This document shows positions 11,986-20,513 of a stretch of DNA of 64,000 nt, piece by piece (position 1 is the first letter of the stretch; each line of letters starts with the position of its first letter). The position numbers and the translations under genes were made by a program. Source of the stretch: Chitinophaga pinensis (lineage in GTDB: Bacteria; Bacteroidota; Bacteroidia; NS11-12g; UBA9320). The stretch is from the NCBI GenBank assembly GCA_945889315.1, contig CAMDBP010000005.1, forward strand, positions 1 to 64,000, given 5' to 3'. The notes beneath the pieces are model-generated. The model was not told the DNA's origin. It saw nothing but the letters and a program-made list of their open reading frames with translations, and searched no databases.

Positions 11986-11993
11986 TAAATTTG
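11986..11993 (+). promoter_or_regulatory. Bacteroidota-type -7 element (TAAATTTG) upstream of enoyl-CoA hydratase
   Basis: Match to TAnnTTTG 7 nt upstream of ATG 12001. Confidence 0.45.
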
Positions 11994-12000
11994 CAATTCA

Positions 12001-12768
12001 ATGTATACGAATATCATCTCAGAAAATCGTGGAGTAGTGCAGATCATCACTATAAATCGTGAGGACAAACTAAATGCGCTTAATATAAATCTGATTCAAG
12101 AAATAGGGCAAGAAATAGCTCGACTAAACGCTGAAAAAACCATCAGAGGAATTATAATCACCGGAAAAGGTGAGAAAGCCTTTGCTGCCGGGGCAGACAT
12201 TAGTGAGTTTGCTCATTTTAATGAAGCTGAAGCAAAAGAAATGAGCGCCAAAGGCGGAAACGTATTTAACCGTATCGAGCAGAGTGAAATACCCGTTATT
12301 GCTGCCGTAAATGGTTATGCGCTAGGTGGTGGATGTGAGCTTACTATGTCTTGTCATGTGCGCATTGCGAGTGAAAATGCGCTGTTTGGGCAACCAGAAG
12401 TAAATCTTGGTGTACCTCCAGGATATGGCGGAACACAGCGTCTTTCACAGCTCATAGGCAGAGGAAGAGCTTTAGATATGCTTATTACCGCAAAGTCTAT
12501 AGATGCCAACACCGCATTGAATTATGGACTGGTAACCCAGGTAGTTAGCCTGACAGAATTACTACCAACGTGTATTACCTATATAGAAAAGTTCGTAGGT
12601 AAATCGCCATTAGCTATTGCAGAGGTTATCAAATGCACCAATGCATTGTACGAGAACCAGGACGGATTAGCATTTGAAATAGACAGTTTTGCAAGAAGCT
12701 TTGAAACTCCTGATTTTAAAGAAGGAACGACGGCCTTCTTAGAGAAACGAAAACCCAATTACATCTAA
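12001..12768 (+). CDS. Enoyl-CoA hydratase/isomerase family (crotonase)
   Basis: 'GEKAFAAGADISEF', 'IAAVNGYALGGGCELTMSCHVRIASENALFGQPEVNLGVPPGYGGTQRL'. Confidence 0.93.
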   Translation: MYTNIISENRGVVQIITINREDKLNALNINLIQEIGQEIARLNAEKTIRGIIITGKGEKAFAAGADISEFAHFNEAEAKEMSAKGGNVFNRIEQSEIPVIAAVNGYALGGGCELTMSCHVRIASENALFGQPEVNLGVPPGYGGTQRLSQLIGRGRALDMLITAKSIDANTALNYGLVTQVVSLTELLPTCITYIEKFVGKSPLAIAEVIKCTNALYENQDGLAFEIDSFARSFETPDFKEGTTAFLEKRKPNYI

Positions 12769-12857
12769 ATTACAATTATAATAATTCTATTATTTTGGCA
12801 TTCTATTTGTTCTTGTCGTGTGGAACATTAATTTTGACACTAAATAAATAACAAAAA

Positions 12858-13316
12858 ATGAGAAATTTGATCTTACTATCAGTATTTGGATTTGGATTTG
12901 CAGCAACAAGCATTGCACAAGTAGAGACTACAAACGAAAAAATCACACTGTCTTCAGAAGCGCAAGCGAAGATTGCCCTAGAAAAAAACGAGCATGATTT
13001 TGGGACAATAGAAGAAGGAACTCAAGCAACGGTTACATTTACATTTAAAAACACGGGTAATGCACCGCTAGTTTTAAACAGTGTGAAAGCTTCTTGTGGT
13101 TGTACTACTCCTAAATGGACTAAAGAGCCAGTTGCTCCAGGAAAAGAAGGCGTGATTACGGCTACTTTTGATTCTAAAGGAAGACCAGGTAACTTTACCA
13201 AAACAATTACAGTAACCCACAGTGGTGAGGGAGGAACAGAGTTTTTAACTATACGTGGCAACGTTAATAAAGCGGCGCCTGTTGCAGCTCCTACTGTTGT
13301 AGCTCCAGAGCAATAA
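12858..13316 (+). CDS. DUF1573 domain-containing secreted protein
   Basis: Signal peptide, then 'HDFGTIEEGTQATVTFTFKNTGNAPLVLNSVKASCGCTTPKWTKEPVAPGKEGVITATFDSKGRPG'. Confidence 0.9.
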   Translation: MRNLILLSVFGFGFAATSIAQVETTNEKITLSSEAQAKIALEKNEHDFGTIEEGTQATVTFTFKNTGNAPLVLNSVKASCGCTTPKWTKEPVAPGKEGVITATFDSKGRPGNFTKTITVTHSGEGGTEFLTIRGNVNKAAPVAAPTVVAPEQ

Positions 13317-13325
13317 AAAAATCTA

Positions 13326-13370
13326 ACCCATAAAAAAGCCTCGACTAACGTTGGGGCTTTTTTTATGGGT
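13326..13370. terminator. Strong bidirectional hairpin terminator
   Basis: ACCCATAAAAAAGCCTCGAC-taac-GTTGGGGCTTTTTTTATGGGT long near-perfect stem with A/U flanks. Confidence 0.8.
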
Positions 13371-13480
13371 GCTTATGTCTAGTCTTGAAATAGCGTTCTA
13401 AGAAAGAATATGAAATGAAAGAAAAACAAGAAAACAATCATGTCAAACGAAGTCAGAAGGATTATTATTTGTTCCTAAAA

Positions 13481-14368
13481 TTATAATTCGTCTACTTTAC
13501 CAAACCATCCCGTGAGGCCGCCTGTATGAACAGCAATCACTTTATCGCCTTGTTTTATATCTCCTGAAATACATAGCTTCTTTATGGCTAGCATCATTTT
13601 TCCGGTATAAACAGGATCTAATAGTATTCCGGTTTCTGCTGTAAATTCTTTGATGAAATCCATCAGTTCTGGCGATGTCTTGGCATATCCACCACAATGA
13701 AACTCGTCGTATATGGTTACGTTATGAATCCCATAAACGTCTTGGAGGTCTTTGGCGATGTAGCCATTGCCCTTTAGTACTTGTATGCCGCACAAAGATG
13801 TATCATCATTTATACTGTCCATATATTTTGACATTCCCGCAAGAGTTGTGCCTGTACCGCATGCCACAAACACCCTAGAGACTCCTTTTAACTCTATTTC
13901 TTTTAGTATCTCAAAACATCCTAGTGTGCCTTGTTCGCAAGCGCCACCCTCGGGTATAAAGAGCTTTTCTTCATAAACACCCAATTGGCGATTATGCTCT
14001 TTATATTCTTCTCGCGTGACAAATGTTAAACCCATACCATACATCTTGCATAGCTTTAGAACACCGTTTAGTTGTTTTGGCTCTTCTCCTCTAATAATGC
14101 CCGTACATGGTATTTTTAGTATCGCACAACTAGCTGCAGTAGCAACTAAATGATTTGAAAATGCACCTCCAAATGTTATGATTTCACGATAGGTAGTCTT
14201 ATCGAAATGACTTAAGATCCCGGATAATTTGCGCCACTTATTGCCCGAAATTATAGTATGAATAAGGTCATCTCTTTTCATGTATAACGCTACGGAAGCG
14301 GCAGCGCTCCAAGCTGTACGCACTTGATGCAATGGACTTGGAATAGTAAGGTGATTTAAAATATCCAT
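13481..14368 (-). CDS. PLP-dependent 1-aminocyclopropane-1-carboxylate deaminase / D-cysteine desulfhydrase-like
   Basis: 'YMKRDDLIHTIISGNKWRKLSGIL', 'TFGGAFSNHLVATAASC', 'VFVACGTGTTLAGM'. Confidence 0.85.
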   Translation of the reverse strand: MDILNHLTIPSPLHQVRTAWSAAASVALYMKRDDLIHTIISGNKWRKLSGILSHFDKTTYREIITFGGAFSNHLVATAASCAILKIPCTGIIRGEEPKQLNGVLKLCKMYGMGLTFVTREEYKEHNRQLGVYEEKLFIPEGGACEQGTLGCFEILKEIELKGVSRVFVACGTGTTLAGMSKYMDSINDDTSLCGIQVLKGNGYIAKDLQDVYGIHNVTIYDEFHCGGYAKTSPELMDFIKEFTAETGILLDPVYTGKMMLAIKKLCISGDIKQGDKVIAVHTGGLTGWFGKVDEL

Positions 14369-14374
14369 TTGCTA

Positions 14375-14860
14375 CTATATTTCTAGAAAATGCAATTTAA
14401 TAATGGACCACACCATGTCTGATTCATAGCCTTTGCCAATGGCAAATTGAGCCGCTTTGTAGTTTTTTTGGTATCCTTTTATTCCGCTTAAACTATGTAT
14501 TTTTTTGGTAAGAAGATCAACCAGCGTATCGTCATATTTATCCATATCTATTTCATTAAGTCCTTTCTTGATACAGTAATCCGATATTTTTCTTTTTTTT
14601 AATTCCCGTACAATCTTGTTTTTGCCCCACTTTTTATAAGCAAATTTTCCTCGAACAAAAGCTAATGTAAATCGCTCTTCATTGATGAAATCCTGCTGAA
14701 TAAGTTCGTAAATGAGGAGTTCTACATCATCTGGGATTAATCCATAATTATATAGCTTATCACGCACTTCCTGGTGACAGCGCTCCCGATAGGCACAATA
14801 TTTAGCTATTAGACTTTTAGCTTGAGTGGGTGTGTATTTCTTTTTATTCTGCTCTAACAT
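14375..14860 (-). CDS. recX: Regulatory protein RecX
   Basis: 161 aa with RecX-type helical repeats 'ALIAKYCAYRERCHQEVRDKL...FINEERFTLAFVRGKFAYKKWGKNKIVRELKKRKIS'. Confidence 0.88.
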   Translation of the reverse strand: MLEQNKKKYTPTQAKSLIAKYCAYRERCHQEVRDKLYNYGLIPDDVELLIYELIQQDFINEERFTLAFVRGKFAYKKWGKNKIVRELKKRKISDYCIKKGLNEIDMDKYDDTLVDLLTKKIHSLSGIKGYQKNYKAAQFAIGKGYESDMVWSIIKLHFLEI

Positions 14861-14908
14861 TTGAAAGCTGCTAAATTAGTGTACAATAAGCCTATTTTTG
14901 TAATTCAC

Positions 14909-17311
14909 TTGTACTCCTTAACCGAAATAGCAAAAATAGTAGGTGGTCAATTGCATGGTAACGGTTCAGTTATCATCCAAAATATTACCACTGATTCTCG
15001 TAAGATTCAACTTGCCGAATCTTCTCTTTTTGTTGCCATTGTTACTTCTAAAAATGATGGGCACCACTATATAGCCCAAACATTACGGCAACATATTGCA
15101 GGACTTTTGGTTAGCGAAAAACCAAAGGAAGAATCCAATTATATCTTGGTTGCCAATACGTTAGATGCATTGCAAAAACTAGCTGCGTACCATCGTGAGC
15201 AGTTTTCCATTCCTGTTATCGCTATTACAGGAAGTAACGGGAAAACGATTGTGAAAGAATATATCAATCATTTGCTAAAGGATAAATTTGCAATATGCCG
15301 AAGTCCGAAAAGTTATAATTCTCAAATCGGGGTTCCCTTATCCGTTTGGCAACTTTCCTCTAATTTTTCCTTAGGTGTTTTTGAAGCTGGGATATCTCAG
15401 CCCAATGAGATGGTCAGATTAGAAAGCGTTATTCGACCCACTGTTGGCGTATTTACCCATTTAGGCGATGCCCATGGTGCTCAATTTGCCACCGATGAAG
15501 ATAAATTAACTGAAAAACTACAGCTTTTTAAAAATTGTGATTTTATAGTATGTCCAAGTAGCGAAGAGTTGGCCATAAAAGCTCTTAATACTAGCGGGAA
15601 AAAAGTATTCTCTTTCGGATACGATTCAACCTCTGATATAAAAGTAACGCTTGGTGAAGATGGAGAGTTTACCCTGAATTACAAAGCTGAACGTACTTCG
15701 ATTTATCTTCCGCAGTATGATAAAGCCTCTGTTGAAAACGCCTTAACTGCTTTAACAACAGCAGTAGCACTCGGAGCTAACTTAAGCGACACCGCTGTGC
15801 GTGTCTCCACGCTTCCTATAGTAGATATGAGGTTACAACATGTGGCTGGCATTAATAATTGTCAATTGATTTTAGATTACTACAATGCCGACTATCAGTC
15901 GACTGTAATGGCATTGGACTTCATGAAACAGCAAAGTAGCAAACAGTATGCTACGGTAATTATTTCGGATATTCAACAATCTAATGCCGGACCCAATGTG
16001 CTGTATGCAAATTTAAATTTGCTCTTAAACGATCATTCTATAAATCAACTTATAGGCATTGGAAAAGAAATAACTGAGGCATCTCGTCTGTTTACACTAC
16101 CGGCTACATTTTATCCGGATACGGCAACATTCTTAAGGCAACATTCCCTTTATGAGTTAAAAAATCAAACTATTTTACTAAAAGGAGCGCGTCATTTTGC
16201 TTTTGAACAAATAGCAGAACGACTGCGGGTAAAAACACACCAAACGGCACTAGAGGTAAACCTGACTCGCATGCAGCACAACCTTAACATAGTTAAAAAT
16301 AAAGTTGGCCCTCAGACAAAAATAATGGCTATGGTTAAGGCCTTAGCCTACGGCAGCGGTGGGTATCAAATAGCCAAACGTCTTGAATTTAATCAGATAA
16401 ATTACCTTGGTGTCGCCTATACCGATGAAGCAACTGATTTAAAATCCTCTGGGATAGTGTTGCCTATTATGGTGCTAAATCCCGATTTAAATGACCTGAC
16501 ACCTTACCTAGAACAAAATATACAACCGGTTATTTATTCCTTTGAAAGCTTTGAAAAAGTAAAAAATGCTTCGTTAAAAATTCACCTGGAGTTTGATACG
16601 GGTATGCACCGCTTGGGCTTTGATCAACATGACTTACCTAAATTACTTTCGCTTTTAAAAATAAATTCTAAAATGGAAGTGGTTTCGGTATTTAGTCATT
16701 TAGCAGCTTCCGATACTAGCGAATTAGACGATTTTACGAACCAACAAATTGCTACATTTACCACTATTTGTAGAGCAATAGAAGCTACTCTTGGCAAAAG
16801 CGTGATCAAGCATATAGCAAATAGTGCCGGTATAGAACGTTTTCCTTTGGCAACGTTTGATATGGTGCGATTAGGTATTGGGCTTTATGGAATATCTCCA
16901 ATTGAGAAAGGCACTAAGTTACTTCCTGTAAGCAGTTTTAAGACCTATATAAGTCAACTAAAAACAGTACCCGCTGGAGCAGGAATAGGCTATGGACAAC
17001 ATGATAAATCCTATAAAGACAGACAGATAGCCGTTGTAGCCGTTGGTTATGGCGATGGGTATAGTCGTCTTTTTAGCCGAGGTAAGGGGAGTTTTAGCAT
17101 CAACGGAAAAATGGCCCCAGTAGTTGGCAATGTGTGTATGGATATGACCATGTGCGATGTTACCGACATTACTTGCCAAGAAGGAGACGAAGTAATTATT
17201 TTTGGAGATAGCCCTAGCGTAGAAGAACTCGCTGCCACTATTGGAACTATTCCCTATGAAATACTGACGAACGTAAGTGAGCGTGTAAACCGAATATTTT
17301 TTGAGGAATGA
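14909..17311 (+). CDS. Bifunctional UDP-N-acetylmuramoyl-tripeptide:D-alanyl-D-alanine ligase / alanine racemase (MurF-Alr fusion)
   Basis: N-terminal Mur ligase 'AITGSNGKTIVKEYINHLL'; C-terminal Alr 'MAMVKALAYGSGGYQIAKRL', 'LEFDTGMHRLGF', 'GIGYGQ'. Start likely TTG 14909 (track start TTG 14861 abuts the recX start). Confidence 0.93.
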   Translation: MYSLTEIAKIVGGQLHGNGSVIIQNITTDSRKIQLAESSLFVAIVTSKNDGHHYIAQTLRQHIAGLLVSEKPKEESNYILVANTLDALQKLAAYHREQFSIPVIAITGSNGKTIVKEYINHLLKDKFAICRSPKSYNSQIGVPLSVWQLSSNFSLGVFEAGISQPNEMVRLESVIRPTVGVFTHLGDAHGAQFATDEDKLTEKLQLFKNCDFIVCPSSEELAIKALNTSGKKVFSFGYDSTSDIKVTLGEDGEFTLNYKAERTSIYLPQYDKASVENALTALTTAVALGANLSDTAVRVSTLPIVDMRLQHVAGINNCQLILDYYNADYQSTVMALDFMKQQSSKQYATVIISDIQQSNAGPNVLYANLNLLLNDHSINQLIGIGKEITEASRLFTLPATFYPDTATFLRQHSLYELKNQTILLKGARHFAFEQIAERLRVKTHQTALEVNLTRMQHNLNIVKNKVGPQTKIMAMVKALAYGSGGYQIAKRLEFNQINYLGVAYTDEATDLKSSGIVLPIMVLNPDLNDLTPYLEQNIQPVIYSFESFEKVKNASLKIHLEFDTGMHRLGFDQHDLPKLLSLLKINSKMEVVSVFSHLAASDTSELDDFTNQQIATFTTICRAIEATLGKSVIKHIANSAGIERFPLATFDMVRLGIGLYGISPIEKGTKLLPVSSFKTYISQLKTVPAGAGIGYGQHDKSYKDRQIAVVAVGYGDGYSRLFSRGKGSFSINGKMAPVVGNVCMDMTMCDVTDITCQEGDEVIIFGDSPSVEELAATIGTIPYEILTNVSERVNRIFFEE

Positions 17312-18246
17312 CAAAAGAAGAGCTCGTATCAGGAATAACCGCTGGAGACACCAGAACCCTAAGTAAAGCCATTACCTTGGCAGAGAGTTCTTTACCCGAA
17401 AAACGAAACTTAGCACTTGAAGTAATTGCACACTTTGGACCACAAAACGATACCTTTAGAATAGGGATAACAGGAACACCAGGAGCCGGTAAAAGCACGT
17501 TTATAGAATCATTAGGCAAGTATATACTTCAAGATCCTTTACGAAAAATTGCAGTGTTGAGTGTGGATCCCAGTAGTGGTAAAACCCATGGTAGCATCCT
17601 AGGAGATAAAACCAGAATGAACTATTTAAGTTCGCATGAAAGGGCCTACATAAGACCCACTGCCTCTGGAGCACAACTCGGAGGTCTAGCACAAAACACA
17701 CGATTAGCTATGCTCCTTTGTGAGGCGGCTGGTTACAATACTATACTCATAGAGAGTGTTGGAGTAGGGCAAGGCGAGACAGAAATATCGCAACTTTCAG
17801 ACGTATTTACACTAGTGTTGAATCCGGGAGGAGGTGATGAATTACAAGGCATAAAGCGGGGAATCATGGAAATGGCTGATGTTATCGTGGTAAATAAAGC
17901 AGATGGAGATGCCGAACGGCAAGCAAGTCTAACCGCAAAAGAATACAGTATGGCGCTGCATCTAATGCCGGAAAATGAAAATAAATGGGTGCCTAAAGTC
18001 ATAACTGCATCCGCTCTACATGAAAAAGGAATAGCTATATTTTGGGATAAAGTGACTGAATTTGATGCTACGATGATTGAGAATCTTTGGAAATCAAAAA
18101 ATCGGCAAGCGCAAATGTACTATTGGACTCAAAAAACCATACAAGATCTGCTCTTGGCGAAGATAGAAAACCATCAATCACAAATAACGAAAGGCCTAGC
18201 CGAAGGTAAGCTGCCTGAAGTAGTAGCCAGAGAGATAGTAGGTTAG
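17308..18246 (+). CDS. meaB: Methylmalonyl Co-A mutase-associated GTPase MeaB (ArgK family)
   Basis: 'IGITGTPGAGKSTFIESLG', 'VLSVDPSSGKTHGSILGDKTRM', 'ESVGVGQGETEIS', 'NKADGD'; ATGA overlap with upstream gene. Confidence 0.95.
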   Translation: MTKEELVSGITAGDTRTLSKAITLAESSLPEKRNLALEVIAHFGPQNDTFRIGITGTPGAGKSTFIESLGKYILQDPLRKIAVLSVDPSSGKTHGSILGDKTRMNYLSSHERAYIRPTASGAQLGGLAQNTRLAMLLCEAAGYNTILIESVGVGQGETEISQLSDVFTLVLNPGGGDELQGIKRGIMEMADVIVVNKADGDAERQASLTAKEYSMALHLMPENENKWVPKVITASALHEKGIAIFWDKVTEFDATMIENLWKSKNRQAQMYYWTQKTIQDLLLAKIENHQSQITKGLAEGKLPEVVAREIVG

Positions 18247-18471
18247 TTTTCGTTTAGAAATGTGCTAGGTATAACAAGAGTCTAGTCCTGTACAAAGATG
18301 TACTCACACTATTGATATCACTTTTTGATTTAGCCTAATTTGCTACGTGGTGGAAATAGATAAAGTGATTAACGGACACGCTGTTGTGAGTATTCCAAAA
18401 TTCTATATGGAGGGTATTGATATATAGATTCGTTCAATTTTAAAAATCGACCAACCGAAAGCCAAAAAACC

Positions 18472-18479
18472 TACTTTTG
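18472..18479 (+). promoter_or_regulatory. Bacteroidota-type -7 element (TACTTTTG) upstream of ald
   Basis: Match to TAnnTTTG 22 nt upstream of ATG 18502. Confidence 0.4.
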
Positions 18480-18501
18480 CAGCACTTAAAATAATACAAA
18501 A

Positions 18502-19617
18502 ATGATAATTGGTGTACCTAAAGAAATCAAGAATAACGAGAATCGTATTGCCCTAACACCAGGTGGAGCCTTAGAGCTTACCAAGAGAGGCCATACGGTA
18601 TACGTACAAAAAGACGGCGGAGTAGGATCTGGATTCAACAACCAAATGTATATGGATGCTGGAGCACAGATTTTAAACACCATTGAAGAGGTTTATGCAA
18701 TTGCTGAAATGATCATGAAGGTGAAAGAGCCTATTGAAGCAGAATATAAGCTTATAAAGAAAGATCAATTAGTATTTACCTATTTCCACTTTGCTAGTTA
18801 TGAGCCTCTTACGCATGCTATGATCGCAAGTGATGCTGTTTGTTTAGCATATGAAACGGTGGAAGCTCCAGACCGTAGCTTACCATTACTTGTGCCAATG
18901 AGTGAAGTAGCTGGTAGAATGGCAATACAACAAGGTGCTAAATACCTTGAGAAACCAATAAAAGGTAAAGGAGTTCTTTTAGGTGGCGTACCAGGTGTGC
19001 CTCCAGGAAAAGTTCTTGTAATAGGTGGTGGTGTTGTAGGAACTCAAGCAGCTAAAATGGCAGCTGGTTTAGGCGCTCAAGTTACTATACTTGATGTGAG
19101 CTTAGCGCGACTTAGATACCTAAATGACGTTATGCCTGCAAATGTAGTAACTCGTTTTAGTAGCGAGATGAACATTCGTGATTTGATTCCACATATGGAC
19201 CTTATCGTTGGTGCAGTGCTTATTCCTGGTGCAAAAGCTCCAAATCTAATCACTAGAGATATGCTTAAGCTAATGTCTCCAGGTACCGTAATCGTAGACG
19301 TAGCTGTAGATCAAGGTGGATGTATAGAAACCTGTAAACCTACTACACACGAAGATCCAACTTTCATCATAGATGATATAGTACATTACTGTGTGGCTAA
19401 CATGCCTGGAGCAGTTCCTTATACTTCAACAGTAGCACTTACCAATGCAACTCTTCCGTATGCTATACAACTGGCTAACAAAGGCTGGAAACAAGCATGT
19501 AACGAAAACAGAGAGTTAAAACTTGGACTAAACGTAGTAAACGGAAAAGTCTGTTACAAAGGTGTGTCAGATGCATTTAACCTAGACTATACTCCAGTAG
19601 AGGATATCTTAGATTAA
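18502..19617 (+). CDS. ald: Alanine dehydrogenase
   Basis: 'MIIGVPKEIKNNENRIALTPGGALEL', 'KVLVIGGGVVGTQAAKMAAGLGAQVTILD', 'VPYTSTVALTNATLPYAIQLA'. Confidence 0.96.
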   Translation: MIIGVPKEIKNNENRIALTPGGALELTKRGHTVYVQKDGGVGSGFNNQMYMDAGAQILNTIEEVYAIAEMIMKVKEPIEAEYKLIKKDQLVFTYFHFASYEPLTHAMIASDAVCLAYETVEAPDRSLPLLVPMSEVAGRMAIQQGAKYLEKPIKGKGVLLGGVPGVPPGKVLVIGGGVVGTQAAKMAAGLGAQVTILDVSLARLRYLNDVMPANVVTRFSSEMNIRDLIPHMDLIVGAVLIPGAKAPNLITRDMLKLMSPGTVIVDVAVDQGGCIETCKPTTHEDPTFIIDDIVHYCVANMPGAVPYTSTVALTNATLPYAIQLANKGWKQACNENRELKLGLNVVNGKVCYKGVSDAFNLDYTPVEDILD

Positions 19618-19634
19618 TTAACAAATCATAATTG

Positions 19635-19684
19635 AAAGGGTAAAGGGTAGAAACTTAATCGTGTTTACTTTTTACCCTTTTTTT
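19635..19684 (+). terminator. Rho-independent-like terminator after ald
   Basis: AAAGGGTAAA ... TTTACCCTTT inverted repeat followed by T-run. Confidence 0.65.
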
Positions 19685-19692
19685 ATATACGT

Positions 19693-20469
19693 ATGAAACT
19701 AAACTACAAACTATATCCATGTACTTCAAGTGATGCTCAAAAGCACCTTTTTATTCTGCATGGATTATTTGGTATGTTAGACAACTGGCACAACATTGCC
19801 AGAAAACTTTCCGATGAATATACGGTAATAAGCATAGACCAGCGTAATCATGGCAATAGCCCTCATTCAAACGATATGTCGTTTGAACTCATGGCAGACG
19901 ATTTAGCAGAACTCATGGACGATTTGCAAATTGCAACTGCAAATATCATGGGGCATTCTATGGGAGGTAAAACTGTTATGAGATTTGCTGATTTACACCC
20001 TGACAAGTTACATAAACTAATTGTGGTTGATATTAGTCCACGGGCATACAAGTCTGGTCATGACGCCTATTTTACGGCGTTTAATACTATTGATTTTTCT
20101 ATGTGTCAAAATAGAATTGAGGCAGATGCTGCTCTTGCAGTACTAGAGCCTAATGCTGGTGTACGTCAGTTTTTACTTAAAAATTTAGACAGGTCTGAAA
20201 AAGGGTACCACTTAAAATTTAACCTAAAGCCTATCGAATCATTCTATCCTCAGATGATTTCAGCACTTGATTTTCAATGGCTTATAAACGCACCCACACT
20301 CTTCATATACGGTGAAAATTCGGGATACATTACCCATGATGATATTGTTAACATAGAAAATACATTTACGCAAGCTAGTTTTATGGAAATAAAAAATTCG
20401 GGGCACTGGATACATGCCGAACAACCACAAGCTTTTGTAGAAGCCGTTGAAACATTTTTAGCCAGTTAA
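19693..20469 (+). CDS. Alpha/beta fold hydrolase (YbfF-like)
   Basis: 'HGLFGMLDNWHNIARKLSDEYTVISIDQRNHGNS', 'NIMGHSMGGKTVMRFA', C-terminal 'SGHWIHAEQPQAFVEAVETFL'. Confidence 0.92.
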   Translation: MKLNYKLYPCTSSDAQKHLFILHGLFGMLDNWHNIARKLSDEYTVISIDQRNHGNSPHSNDMSFELMADDLAELMDDLQIATANIMGHSMGGKTVMRFADLHPDKLHKLIVVDISPRAYKSGHDAYFTAFNTIDFSMCQNRIEADAALAVLEPNAGVRQFLLKNLDRSEKGYHLKFNLKPIESFYPQMISALDFQWLINAPTLFIYGENSGYITHDDIVNIENTFTQASFMEIKNSGHWIHAEQPQAFVEAVETFLAS

Positions 20470-20513
20470 GGCTGTTTCTTTAAGGGTAAAAAGACTATAC
20501 TTGCCCTGTTGTT

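Noticed and set aside
14861-14908. TTG 14861 as the start of MurF-Alr
   Set aside because: It abuts the divergent recX start with no room for upstream signals; TTG 14909 precedes the conserved Mur N-terminus.
16958-17314. 118 aa - strand ORF in the MurF-Alr gene
   Set aside because: Shadow of the conserved alanine racemase C-terminus.
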